Assembly (NCBI GenBank): GCA_037044905.1
Contig: JBAOKB010000174.1
Span: forward strand, 310,001 to 374,000
Length of the DNA: 64,000 nt
Direction: 5' to 3'
DNA from: Hortaea werneckii
Lineage: Eukaryota; Ascomycota; Dothideomycetes; Mycosphaerellales; Teratosphaeriaceae
Part shown: positions 1 to 11,200 of the stretch, piece after piece
Layout: each line of letters begins with the position of its first letter
Numbering within the stretch: position 1 is the stretch's first letter
Position numbers and translations under genes: made by a program
Notes under the pieces: model-generated
Databases searched by the model: none
What the model was told of the DNA's origin: nothing
The model's input: only the letters and a program-made list of their open reading frames with translations

Positions 1-50
1 TCCCCATGTGTTCATCATGAGATCTTCGATATATGTGTGGGCCAGCGACC

Positions 51-1376
51 TTACTCTTCAGCAGCCGGGAGGCTCTGACCGAGTGCGATGGCCTTCCAGT
101 GCTCGACCTGGGACTTGAGGTCGGCAATCTCAGCCTCCAAGTCCTCACGCTCAGCCACCTTCTTGGCTCGTGACTTGCGGGCAGCAGCGGTATTACGGGC
201 ACGCTTCATGGCGATGGGATCACTGTCGTCTACCATGATCGGCGGCAAGGGCTTGTCACGCTTGCGTGCTGCAACACCAGCTACGCTCGAGTGCTTCACA
301 ACAGGAGAGAAGGTCGGTGAAGTGGTGGTTGAGCTTCGCTTGCGGTGTAACGACTCGCCACCTGGATGTACCATGACCTGCGCTGCTGACGATGCTGAGG
401 TGGTACGCTCCATAGTCGGAGGTGCAGGCGTGGCATCAGTGTCTGGGAATAAGGGGAACCAGTTATCATACTGGTTGCCGCCGCCGTAGCCGAGGTTATC
501 GCTGAAGAGGGGAGAGGTTTGGAATTCCTCCTCTGGTGTTTCGAGATAGGTTGAGCCAGGAGTAGTCAGGTTTGTGAAAGATGTTGACGGTGGGACAGAG
601 TCATTGTTGAACACGTCCTTCGGGGATACGGTAGCGCCGGTCTCGCGACCACCGTCCTCGAATGGCGTGAAAGTGGAAGTATGCCTGTTGTTGGCAGCCT
701 CGGCAAGCAATTGCTTGAGATCAAACTCAAAGGTATCGCTCATGTTCGTGTTGAACATATTGGCGTCCCCAGCTGAGCTGAGGTCGCCAAATGTGCCGTC
801 GTAGGCTACGTTGACTTCGGAGCAAGTCAGAGATGAGTGACGCGAATTCAGCTCAGGGATCGACATACCTCCACCGCCCATATTTTCGAAATCTGTCATT
901 TGCTGCTGATACTGCTGCTGCTGTATGTTTGCCGTGTTCCCGAGATTACCAGTAGAGTTGGAGTGGAATAGAGGCACCGGAGGGCGTGGGGGCCGGTTCG
1001 TGTTTCGCCGAGATGGAGTTATGGTTGATGATTGAGCTGAGTAGTTATTCCCGTTGGGGAGAAACGCACGTTGGGCGGCGTTAAACGAATGCTGCAGCGT
1101 CGAATCGAGCGATGGGGCTCGACGAGAGGTCGCCTGTTGACCCACGGTCTGTGTCGGCTGGAAGAGATCGAAGTCTGTGAACGTTGGTTGAGGCGTGAAT
1201 TGCCTTGGTACAGCTAGTGGTGGAAGCCATGTCTGCTGTGGTTGAGCCGTTGTGGACGGCGTGGAGGTGTTCGCGGGTGCGGTGTCGTTAAGACTGAGCG
1301 CGAGAGACTCCAGAGGAGACTCGGATAATGGGGTGAATGACGATATGGGTGAGTGGCTTATGGTGGGCGACGGGGT
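51..1376 (-). CDS. cpcA: bZIP transcription factor CpcA/CPC1 (GCN4 family), 5' end unresolved
   Basis: Master activator of amino-acid biosynthesis under starvation (cross-pathway control), acting in the nucleus as a bZIP dimer. The last ~55 residues hold a GCN4-type basic region (KRARNTAAARKSRAKK) and a short zipper ending in VEHWKAIALGQS, typical of the CpcA/CPC1 subfamily. The upstream ~380 residues are Ser/Thr/Gln/Asn-rich with an acidic, hydrophobic patch (DTFEFDLKQLLAEA), as in GCN4 activation domains. The frame is open from 1376 to the stop at 51 (441 codons), but no ATG lies in this frame before the middle of the protein. A TAG sits at 1377-1379 and an in-frame ATG at 1392-1394 directly before it. 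The true start is therefore on an unseen upstream exon, or at 1394 if the TAG is an error. Transcribed away from the prefoldin gene. Confidence 0.9.
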   Translation of the reverse strand, partial: TPSPTISHSPISSFTPLSESPLESLALSLNDTAPANTSTPSTTAQPQQTWLPPLAVPRQFTPQPTFTDFDLFQPTQTVGQQATSRRAPSLDSTLQHSFNAAQRAFLPNGNNYSAQSSTITPSRRNTNRPPRPPVPLFHSNSTGNLGNTANIQQQQYQQQMTDFENMGGGGMSIPELNSRHSSLTCSEVNVAYDGTFGDLSSAGDANMFNTNMSDTFEFDLKQLLAEAANNRHTSTFTPFEDGGRETGATVSPKDVFNNDSVPPSTSFTNLTTPGSTYLETPEEEFQTSPLFSDNLGYGGGNQYDNWFPLFPDTDATPAPPTMERTTSASSAAQVMVHPGGESLHRKRSSTTTSPTFSPVVKHSSVAGVAARKRDKPLPPIMVDDSDPIAMKRARNTAAARKSRAKKVAEREDLEAEIADLKSQVEHWKAIALGQSLPAAEE

Positions 1377-1394
1377 CTAGTTAGAGGCAGCCAT
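1377..1394 (-). promoter_or_regulatory. Five-codon upstream ORF or interrupted start of cpcA
   Basis: ATG at 1394 reads M-A-A-S-N and stops at TAG (1379-1377), in the same frame as and directly abutting the long cpcA reading frame. GCN4/CpcA mRNAs are known for leader uORFs that give translational control, so a uORF is plausible. Equally, a single changed base in the stop would make this the natural N-terminus, since the residues that follow (TPSPTISHSP) look like an N-terminal segment. A second, longer leader ORF starts at ATG 1561 and runs out of frame to 1358. Confidence 0.45.
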
Positions 1395-2445
1395 CTTGTA
1401 ACTGTCTCTAAATGTGGTTGTGTGTGTTCGTGTGTTTGGGGATGTCGGAAAGCAAAGGAGGGGGATGAAGAAAGTGGGTGCCTCAGCAATCTTATCAGCC
1501 GACGCGGAATGGTGCGCCTGTCCTGTGAGTGTGACTCACACTCGCCAAGCCCCAATTGCATGCAGCTACGAGGTTAGCGTGCGGGAGGGAACCGATTGAG
1601 GGTGGGTTCATCTGGTGCTATTGAAACCTTGGGACCTCCACAGAGACCGTGTCCAGCCGCGTGCGCGTTCAAATAATTAACAAAAGGTACGGCTTCAAAG
1701 GACGTGCCTTGGTTCGATGTCTGTTTGAAACGTATATTGACATCCCGCTCACATTGTCTGCCCATACCATTTACACGGCATGCAAAGGCAAACAATCGAC
1801 CGAGAAGGCATCGGCGTTAAGACCCCGTCGAGTCCGTATCTTCGACCGCCCTGTGTGCTTCCGGACACCGCAGCTGCAGAAGGTGTGGGCCTGCTGCGCA
1901 CCCTGCGCCCCAGAAGGATGCGCCCTACCATTGATCATGCTCGATCCAGTGGCAGGCACGCACTCAATGCTGAGAGCTTATTGGGCCACACCCGCCATGC
2001 TTACCCATCTTCTTCACCGGCCGTTCGGACGACGCGAAATCTTGGCCGCGAAATTGCATGGCCCGAGGTGCGACACCGCGAGCATGGCGTTTCACCGTAC
2101 GATGGCAGGGCGCATATGCATTGGTGAGAGCGATGTCGCGCGCCCATGCCAGGCAGGTTATGAGGGTTTTAGTGCCGCAGTAGTATCTTGAGACAGCACA
2201 ACAGGCTTCCGTTTACTTCACGTGCTAGGGACATATTCGCTTCGCGACCGAGTGATGTGCCGCATTGTCCATTTTGGGGGGTGTGCTACCTACTTAAGCT
2301 CTCCGGCTGTAATCCGACCACCTCAGCCCTGGAGGACATGATTGGTAGCCTTAAGGCAACAACGCTAAGCCCAGTGGGGCAGTAACAGTATAACATTTCC
2401 CTGTTGCAGTGACGTTCAACAAAACTGACCATCTCTACGTGCACC
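1395..2445. other. Divergent intergenic region cpcA / prefoldin 5
   Basis: About 1.05 kb shared upstream region. It holds the CPRE at 1532-1538, a leader ORF (1561-1358, minus) and a CTACCTACTTAAG stretch near 2284. No further gene is supported; the short ORFs are not protein-like. Confidence 0.6.
1532..1538. promoter_or_regulatory. Perfect GCN4/CpcA response element (TGACTCA)
   Basis: TGACTCA is the consensus CPRE/GCRE bound by GCN4-type bZIP dimers. It lies about 140-155 bases upstream of the cpcA open frame, inside the near-palindrome GTGAGTGTGACTCACAC. Autoregulation of cpcA/cpc-1 through such sites is established in other fungi; here it is inferred from position only. Confidence 0.55.
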
Positions 2446-3069
2446 ATGGCGGAAGGCGCAAAGGGCCAGCAGAGTGAGTACAGGTCCAATTGTTCAGCGT
2501 CTGCACCTCGCTAACAGCAACTAGTCGACCTCGGAGCTCTGTCAGCGCAACAGCTGTCTCAGGTCAAAAAGCAGTTGGACGAGGAAGTGCAACACTTGAC
2601 GAGCTCATACCAGAATCTCCGTACAGCTCAGCAAAAGTTCCGTGATTGTATAACCAGTGTCAAGAATGGCGTCGCAGAAAGCGTAAAGGGTATGCCTCAG
2701 CAAAGCTTCGCCGTAGATCCAAACAGCTGGCTGTGTCCCTCGTACTTCCCAGCATGGTATTGACTTTATGTGATTGCAGACAGGACGCTCCTCGTCCCTC
2801 TGACCTCATCTCTCTACGTGCCCGGGCAACTCGCAGACACCGAAAACGTACTTGTCGACGTCGGTACCGGCTTCTACGTGGAGAAGAGCACCGACGACGC
2901 GCAGAAGTTCTACAATGCGAAGATCGAAGAGCTGGGCAAGAACATTAAGGAGCTCGAGAACATCGTAAATGGCAAGGCCAACAACCTTCGTGTGATTGAG
3001 GAGGTCTTGAGGCAGAAGGTCTTGGCGAATCAGCAGCAAGGCGGTCAGGCAAGCGCAGGTTCCTCATGA
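2446..3069 (+). CDS. Prefoldin subunit 5 (GIM5/PFD5)
   Basis: Alpha-type subunit of the hexameric cytosolic prefoldin chaperone, which delivers nascent actin and tubulin to CCT. Three exons: 2446-2473, 2525-2689 and 2780-3069, giving 160 residues, the usual family length. Donors are GTGAGT and GTATGC; acceptors are CTAG and TTGCAG; phases agree. The product has the alpha-prefoldin layout: N-terminal coiled coil (QLSQVKKQLDEEVQHL), a central beta-hairpin segment (LLVPLTSSLYVPG followed by VLVDVGTGFYVEKS) that is near-diagnostic for PFD5, and a C-terminal coiled coil ending in a Gln/Ser tail. The first coding exon is only 28 nt. Confidence 0.95.
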
Positions 3070-4759
3070 GCAATGTGCCTGCACCGTGCTCGTAAGCTCT
3101 TTATCACGGTCTCATTCGTTGCACGGTTCGAAGCTAGTGCGAGAGTGGAGGGCTTTGCTATAGGCTGACCATTGTGTGGGAGTGAAAAAGCTGTGAGGAC
3201 GATACTGGCCATGCGAGATGAGACAGCACAAAGGCGAAGGCATCACTTCGAGGATGCCTGGAGGGGTCTGTGAGAGCCACGGTCATGAGGGGTGGGAAGA
3301 CGCGTATATTCAAGCGCGTGGGTTGTGTCCGAAGCGCCCTCAAGCATCAAAAATGTCGCTGTCCGAAGAACGCAGCATCGGGGTGAACGCAACAGCGATA
3401 CGATATGAAGAACGACAGACAAGAATCCCTCCGTGGTAATCATCGGACACGGCTGGACTAGGAAAGATCACTAGGGGGATCTCCAATCTCTGGCCATCCT
3501 CGGCCCCCTCTTGCGGATGAAGCAGACACATGCGCTGCGGCTGCCACCCACAATGAAAGCGATGAGGGCAAAATATTTACTGGTGAAAGGGACAAAGTCT
3601 TCCGTCATTTTTACAGTGTTTTCCCCGGCAAAGCTGCCTACTTCACATTGAATTCTCACATCTCGGGCCGTCCTGTGAATATCCGAGGCTTTGGTTTTGG
3701 TTCGTGTCACCTGTGTAATGTGTAAGATGGGTTGGAGATTGGATGATCAAGTGGTGAAGCTACCAGTCCGACCAGACACGATCTTCCTTCAATGGAGCAG
3801 GAAATACGCAACTACCGTGCTTCCAACATGGAGAATGAGTGGACCCATACACATCCCGTGTCAAAGATTCCCGATCCATCCTAAATGATTACTACCAAGT
3901 GGATCTGCCTCCTACTCTCTGAGGTGTCTTGGACCCAGCGCCAAGATCCTCCTACGGCGCGGGATCCGGCCTGGGATATTATCGCATCATTACGTCCCGA
4001 CTTGGCGCGTCTTTGCGATACGCAGACCGTATTACTTTCCCGGGTACCGTCCAAGCACAGCTGTCAGGAAGAAAGTCTAACATATGACCTGACTAGGCGG
4101 AACGGCTGGGGGTGGTGCGGAGACGCTACCCTACAGTAGCTGCTCGGCCTTGTCATCTGAACCGAGCTCGCCGTGAAAGTATACCGTAGCCATTGCGAAG
4201 AATGGACAGCGTGAGGACCTTCTCGCAACAGTCTTTTATCAATCTACGTCCAAGTCTCTGGAGCGGGTGCAGAACTTAAGGAGAGCGCGACATGAGGAGG
4301 AATCACAAGGTATGCCATGGGGGAAGAGACGGTGGTGAAGAAAAGACAGATCAATAAGATCGCATCCATAAGCCGATGCGATCGCATTTTCGCTTGCCAG
4401 GTCTGGTATTATTGACCCCCACATCGGAGGAGACGTCAATCTGGCTCGGTAAAAGGGCCCTGATCCAGGTTTCAGGAAGGCCGTTAAATCATCGGGGTTC
4501 ACACAAACCTGCGTTCACTACGCGCTAAAAGGAACTAAGAGTGGTGAGCGTTCGCGACCGCTAAGCGAGACGTGCGAATGACGTCGAAATCCTCTGCACT
4601 CTCCAATCTGCGATCCCGCGTTTATTTCACAGATGCGCGCGCGCGCGACCCTCTGGTACCTTAAAGTTGCGCCTGTCTCGAAACTTTGAAGTCAACTTTA
4701 TTGTGTCGTTCCTTCCTCTCTTGATCACGACTTGAGCGCTGTCTTGCCCTTTTGCGGAG
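3070..4759. other. Intergenic region, 1.7 kb, no gene supported
   Basis: Between the prefoldin 3' end and the carrier gene. Several 60-110 codon ORFs occur on both strands, but none has recognisable composition, splice-consistent partners or family motifs. A short alternating GC tract (about 4635-4648) precedes the carrier start. The last few hundred bases presumably hold the carrier promoter. Confidence 0.55.
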
Positions 4760-6308
4760 ATGGCCAACGATATTCTCGTGCCCTTCCTGGGCGCGTTGCA
4801 GGCGTCGATTGCTGTGTTGTTTACCATCTTCGCAGGTGTTATCGCGGCTCAGTTTAGACTTCTGAGCGAACAGTCGTCGAAAGCGATATCGAGATTCTGC
4901 GTGAGGATTTGCTTGCCCTGCTTGCTTATTGTCAACGTTGGTTCGCAACTCAGCTTGGAGACGGTAAGTCGTCTTGTTCAATCGCAACTCCAGTCACGGC
5001 AAAAGAGCTAAATAAGATTTAAAGGGCTCTCGATTCGTCCCGATTATAGTATGGGCCATCATCTACAATGTCCTCTCTATGCTGCTTGGCCTGGCCATTA
5101 CCAAAATGTTCAAGACTCCAAGCTGGACCACGCCTGCGATTGCTTTCAACAACACAACGAGTCTGCCGTTACTTCTCGTCTCGAGCTTGGCTGCTACAGG
5201 GCTTCTCGACTCTCTCGATCCGTCGCCCGATGTGGTGCAAAGAGCGAAATCGTATTTCTTGATCAATGCCATGGTCGGCAATAGCTTGACTTTCGCTCTG
5301 GGACCTAAGCTCTTGAACGGTCAGGAGGAAGATGCTCCCGACAACCCTGAGAAGGAAGAATTTGAAGAGGTAGAGGAAGAAGAGAACGAAGCAGATGTGC
5401 CTCGACAGATTGAGGCGCAGCGTGAAGAGGCCGAGGATATCAATGAAGATACTTCCCTGCTGCCTGGACGTGTTGCTCGACATGGTACCCGAGCCCATTA
5501 CCGCGGTTACCTCCACGGCTGGAGGTACTGGAAGGAACTCCCCCCTTGGGCCAAGTTGGCTTTGGACTTCTTGTACCAATTCGTCAACCCTCCTGTGATC
5601 GGAGCCGCACTCGGTGCTTTTGTCGGACTGATCCCGTCTCTGCACACTTTGATGTTCGAGGATCAGGAGAACGGCGGCTATCTCAACGCTTGGCTGACGA
5701 GCGCTCTGAGAAATGTTGGCGATCTCTTCGCTGCTCTTCAGGTCATCATCGTCGGTGTCAAGCTGTCCCGCGCGCTGTTGCGCATGAAGAAGGGCGAGGA
5801 GAGCGGACATGTCCCTTGGCTTCCATTGGTGATCATCACTACGATTCGCTTGTGAGTCATTGCAATTCATGGGCTTCGCTACGTCTTCGGATTCTAACTT
5901 CCTCCTCTAGCATCATGTGGCCAGCAATCAGCATTGGTGTCGTTTACCTTCTCGCAACCAAGACCAACATCCTCCCAGCCGACCCACTCATGTGGTTCGT
6001 CATGATGCTCATGCCAGGTGTAAGTGTAGTATGTCGACAGCAACGACGCCACGCCTTACTAACTCTTCTTACGACAGGGTCCTCCCGGAATGAAACTCAC
6101 CGCCCTCGCCGATGTCAACGGCTCAGACGCAGATGAAAAGATGGGCATTGCCAAATTCCTAACGGTACAGTCAAAGTTGAACATCAAAAGCATTACCAGT
6201 AGTACACTGTGCTAACGCCCTCTGCAGATCTCATATTCCATCTCGCCACTCCTCAGCTTCTCGGTCGTGGCCAGTCTCAAAGCCTCCCAGGCCGCCGTCA
6301 GCAAATAG
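4760..6308 (+). CDS. PIN-like/auxin efflux carrier family membrane transporter (ECM3-like)
   Basis: Integral membrane protein of the membrane-transport (auxin efflux carrier) family; fungal members are ER or plasma-membrane proteins of uncertain substrate. Exons 4760-4963, 5025-5851, 5911-6019, 6078-6164 and 6228-6308 join in phase to 435 residues. Hydrophobic helices cluster in residues 1-165, including ALQASIAVLFTIFAGVIAAQ. A strongly acidic hydrophilic loop (about 165-215, rich in Glu/Asp) separates them from the C-terminal helices. Conserved family segments are present: the start of exon 2 (GSRFVPIIVWAIIYN), the N-terminal LPLLLVSSLAATG and the C-terminal GPPGMKLTALADVNG. The exon 1 start is the only ATG compatible with the first helix. 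Confidence 0.88.
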
Positions 6309-6365
6309 ACTTCCTCATCAGATACAATCTGCGTAGACTTTCATTTTTTTCCCTTGGGGGTTGCC

Positions 6366-7645
6366 CTAGAGCACCGCAAATAATCCTGCTACACCCAGCA
6401 GTCCCGCCAGAGGATTTGGAGCCGGTGTGGCGACTGCAAAGGCAGAAGAGGCGTCGCTGCTGGATCCAGAATCCGACCCGGATTCTCCAGAGCTTTGCGA
6501 GTTGGTGTCCGAGCTTGACGTAGTCTCACCTCCTGTCGTCGTCGTTGTCAAGGTCGAGCCACTGGTCTATTACTCTATCAGCGTCTGTCCAGCCAACAAC
6601 GACTCCGAGCTGTATGCTTACATTGGTATCGCCCACGCCCGAAGAAGCACTCGTCGCTTGGCCAGCTCCGTCGGTACCGCCCGCACTTCCTTGCGTACTC
6701 GTGCCGGCATTAGAATCCGTGGTAGAAGCGTCATTGGCCGTGTCGTCAGTGGTGGTAGTCTAATCACTCATCAGCCTCCCTGCGACGTTGCCAACTCCTC
6801 CTATGCATGTTACTCACAGAAGCCGCACCAGAATCGTTCGATGCAGTCGGAGCGACTGACGACCCAGCACTCCCTCCCGCCGCAGTAGTCGCGCCCTGAT
6901 CACCAGTCCCGCTTGACGCGGCCATAGTATCCGTAGTCGTCGTCATACCAGTAGCAACACCCTGCGTATCCGAACCCGCTGTCGAGTCTGGTGGGAGTGC
7001 AATAACACTCGTACTCCCTCCCGACGCTAGCCCGCCAGAAGACGACGTTCCCTCGTTCCCTGAACCGCTCGTGGGGGAAGCATCCTACATCTCCTCATCA
7101 GCCAAAGACCACTCACTAACCCACCCAGCGATGCCCATTTCCTGGATCTTGCACATCTTACCGTCTGCGTCTGCGCCGCACTCCCCTCCCCATCCCCGAC
7201 GAAGTCGCCACCACAGCAGCAGGGAGGACGACGAGGAACGTCAAGCCCAGATTATCCGTCGTGGTGTAAGTACTCGCAGCGGACAAGAGGGGCAGCACTA
7301 CTCGCGCCGGGGCCTGGCACTGGGACGATCGCCGCGGAAGCTTGGTCGTTGCTGCTGTATCCGTATCGGCTGATGAGGCCGGAGAGGAGGCAGCTGCTTG
7401 GGTTTGGGGCGCGAGGGTCACGATTGGGCTTGTAGAGGATCGAGGTGTGTCAGCGTAGTAGACGATTCTTGGGTGATCAATGTGATAAGTGAAGAGGCTG
7501 AACGGATATTTGCTTTTTGGGGGGGGGGGGGGAAGGCAACTTACACAGTAGCTGTATCCTGCCGCTCTTCAACGACCTGCAAGTTCGCGAACGTGCGTGC
7601 GCATAGGGATGCCCCGGCACAGAAGATGATGTGTGATCGCCTCAT
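6366..7645 (-). CDS. Secreted Ser/Thr-rich, probably GPI-anchored cell-wall protein
   Basis: Starts at ATG 7645 with a signal-peptide-like N-terminus (MRRSHIIFCAGASLCARTF). It ends with a Ser/Thr/Gly-rich stretch, small residues and a hydrophobic tail (NPLAGLLGVAGLFAVL), the pattern of a GPI-attachment signal. Supported exons: 7645-7545, 7428-7162, 7084-6818, 6759-6622 and 6566-6366. The last three are exact codon multiples and read as low-complexity Ser/Thr/Gly protein. The second exon leaves the model one base out of phase, and its middle could be read in two frames, so a missing base (perhaps in a GGGG run near 7190) or a wrong splice site is likely. Intron 1 contains a 14-G run. Function unknown; probably wall or surface. 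Confidence 0.6.
7519..7532 (+). repeat. Poly-G tract, 14 nt
   Basis: Mononucleotide G run on the + strand within intron 1 of the GPI-type gene (C run in the transcript). Confidence 0.95.
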
Positions 7646-8262
7646 GGTGGTCAATCTTATTTAAAGCCCTAAATTCTGCAATTGACAAGGAGGAAGACAG
7701 GAAGATAAAGACTTTCCAACAAAGTAAAAGTAGTGAAGGTGTGTTGTCCAAAGTGAAAGAGTTCAGTGAAGCAAGAGAACCCCCTCGAAACTTGAATAAC
7801 AGCTCCCAGTGAAGCGTGCCGAAAAGAAGTACAAAGGCTCCATCCCCTCCTTTCCTCCTTGGAAATGAAGTGACACGGTCTTCTTCAAGCAAGCATCCTG
7901 TACGCTGCTCCCGTGACACCACAACGTGCGCCCTCGTGCGGCCTTGGAGCTTTGTTGCTCACCAATCGCTCGTCACACGATGGCGTCAAGGGTAACGAAG
8001 GCGAAAGCCCGGCATAGAGGGACAAGTCTCCAGTACTGGGAAAAGAAAGGTTGTTGGGCGCCCTTGGTTTTCGCTCATGGCTTAGCTTGGCGCCATCCGA
8101 TTTGGCAGGAGAGAAGGGAAGGAGGTGTTTGAAAGACAGAGTTAGATTGGGAGAATGGGGATAGATAGGAGGCAAGAAACGCCAATCTCTTCGTCATGTA
8201 CACCTCTCTTCCACACAGCAGCTAGGTCACTACAAACGTACCTATGCACTCCCTGAGAAACT
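7646..8262. other. Intergenic region upstream of the GPI-type gene
   Basis: About 0.6 kb between PRP5's 3' end and the start of the minus-strand GPI-type gene. Purine/pyrimidine-biased sequence; no gene or clear site seen. Confidence 0.5.
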
Positions 8263-11200
8263 TTAAACAACGTTATACCTCCCTGAAGCAGGCGCTCTAG
8301 CCTCCGACTCGAGCGCAGCGACCGTCCCTTCCTTCAGCAGGCGCGTAAGCTCCCTCATAGCATTCTCCACCATGACCTCGGTATCGCCTTCGACCAGGAT
8401 ATACAGTTTCGGCTGCTGGCCAGGCTCGGGTTCTTGACCTTTGGCGTAGAAGGTGCCCTTGTTCGTGATGGATGTACCGGTCGCTTCGAGGATCTTGGCC
8501 ACGTTGGTACGGTTCGTGACGCCCCAGCGGGCCTTTTGAGGGAAGTCGTTGATTTCGAGGGTTGCGTGGAAAGCGCCGGCGTCGGGACCGCGGTTGTCGA
8601 TGGGTGCTCCTGGTCGGGTGGCGCCTAATTGGGAATGTTAGCATCTTTGCTTGGAAGATAGTTGACGTGCAATAAACAGACTTACCTCTTGCACCAAGAC
8701 GGCTATTGATATTCGCCACGGCCGCATTGACTTTAGCAAGCGGATCATTGCCCTTCGGTCCGCTAGACGGCGGCGGTGGTGTTGCAGCCTTCTGGACTTT
8801 CATGGCGTTGTTCAGATGGTCAGACAACGCGGTCGGGATAAGAGGTTGAGCAGACTCTTGAGCAGGCTTCTCAGCCGGCTGGTTGTCGCGCTCTGTAGTC
8901 TTGCCTGTAGCCTTAGCCACCAGCTTGTCGACCTCGCTCTGCTTGCCCTCCTTCTTCTCGCCTTCCTCTTCTTCCTCTTCGCCCTCCTCGCCGGTCTTGT
9001 ACTGCTTCCTCTCGCGAGCGCGCTCGGCATCGCGAGCAGCGTCCAAACGCTCGATACCCCTCCCGCCAAACCCTGAACCAGCCTTTTTGGCGTCGCCCGC
9101 CTTCACTCTCTCCTGATGGACTTCCTCTAGTTTCTGCAAGTCCTCGGGAATGTCTTGATTACTGTCCTTTAATGCTCTAATCAGGAAGGACGCAAAGCGA
9201 TCTTGCTCTGGAGTCACGAAAGTCACAGCTGTGCCAGTGTTTCCTGCTCGTCCTGTACGCCCAGCGCGGTGTACGTAATCTTCCACGTGATTCGGCGAAT
9301 CGTAATTCACCACCAGCTTGAGCTGCTTCACATCCAGTCCACGAGCAGCGACTGACGTAGCGACCATCACAGGGAAGACGCCAGCCTTGAAATCGTTAAT
9401 AGCCTGATCACGATCCACTTGCTCCCTGCCGCCGTGGATGGAGACCGTCGGGTAGCCCTTTCTGTTCAGATCCTTGAGCATGCCGTCAGCTGTCTCCTGC
9501 CTCTCAACGAAAATGAGAGTACGGGCATCTTCATCCACTTCGTGCAGGTCACCAAGCAACTGAAGCAGCCTGGTGAATTTCTTTTCATCAGGCCGAACTT
9601 CGATCATCTGCGTGATCTCGGCCGCGACCACACTACGGCCGCCCACAACAATTTCTAGAGGCTTTGTCAACGCCTTGCGTGCGAGAGCCTCCATGCTCTT
9701 CGGGAAAGTAGCGGAAAACAGCACAGTCTGTCGATCCGGACGAATGTTGTTCATGACCTTGGTGATCTGCGGTTCAAATCCCATATCGAACATACGGTCA
9801 GCCTCGTCGAGAACGCAGTACGTGACACGCTTGAGGTTCGTGACCCGTCCAGAATTGGCAGCCAACAGATCGATCATGCGGCCGGGCGTGCAGACAACGA
9901 TTTCAGCACCGCGTTTGAGTTCAGCGATTTGATCCTTGATCGGAGCACCACCGTAGGCACAGACGGCGCGCAGATTCAAGGCTTTGAGGTATGGCTTGCA
10001 ATCCCTGTGAATCTGGGTAGCCAGCTCACGCGTAGGTGCAAGGACGATGCCAATAGGACCATCAAGCTTTTCGAGCGGGCGTTGATCCTTGATGTGCCTG
10101 AACATAGGCAGTAGGTAAGCGACCGTCTTACCCGAGCCAGTCTTCGCAATACCTATTGTATCCCTGCCTGACATGATGGCGGGCAGTGTTTGGGATTGAA
10201 TCGGCGTCGGCTTCTCGAAACCCATATCTCTGATGACGTCCAACATCTGAGCACCAAAACCACCTTGCGACCACTTGAGAATGGGTTTAGGCGGCTCCTT
10301 CCCGCGAACAGTAATGTTGTCAAGGTCGGCGCGCAAAATATCGAGATCCTCTTTGGACATCTCAGCAAGCTCGACCGGCTCGCTGTAGAACGACTTACGG
10401 AAGGGCTCGTATTCCACTTTCTCGTGGTTCACAGTAGGAATGTCTTTCTTCTTGCGCTTAGCAGCCAGGGCCAAGATGTCGTCTGTGTTGTCGCCAACAG
10501 CAGTAAGATCATCATCGTCATCATTGTTGAAGACCTGAACATCGTTCTTCTTGGTTCTGCTGGGCGGAAGGGTTGGTGCGGGATCTTGAGGCACAGCTAA
10601 CTCATTCATGAATGCGTCGAGCGGATCTATTTCTTCCTCCTCGCCCATCTTCACATCAGGGTCTGGCTCGGGTTTCGCTTCTTCGCTCTGAGTCATTACC
10701 ACGTCGTGCTGCTCAGCCTGAGCCTCCTGAGCTCGTTTTTGAGCAGCCTCACGGGCCGCCTCGGCTTCTTCCTCGTCCGAGCGGATTTCATCGCCGACAT
10801 CATCCTGGTCGTCTACATCGTCAGCCGGCGCAGTATCTCCAGGTTCATCGGCGAGTGAAGGAAGGTTTGGCAGCTTTCCAAGCTTGCGTTCAGATTGCTC
10901 GTCCTCGTCGAGAGTTGCTGCCCCTTTTGATGCCGTGGGCTTCTCGGTTTTCTCCGTCCCTGCCTTATTGAGACCAAAACCGGAGATCTTCGTGTTTGCT
11001 TTGAGTGACTGCGAGATGCCTGCACGATCCATTAGCAGATATGCATATTGAGTGGTAGAAATCTTGATTTACCATTCACGCTGCTTGGAGGAGCCACCTT
11101 ACTGTTGTCAGCCAGTTTTGCACCATTTGAGTTAGACGCTTCTTGCGCTGACTTAGGAATCACAACATCGCCACCAAGGGCGGATTTCTGTTTGTCCATG

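Noticed and set aside
1649..2191. 180-codon ORF between cpcA and prefoldin
   Set aside because: Cys/Arg/Pro-rich random-like translation, no splice context, lies in the shared promoter.
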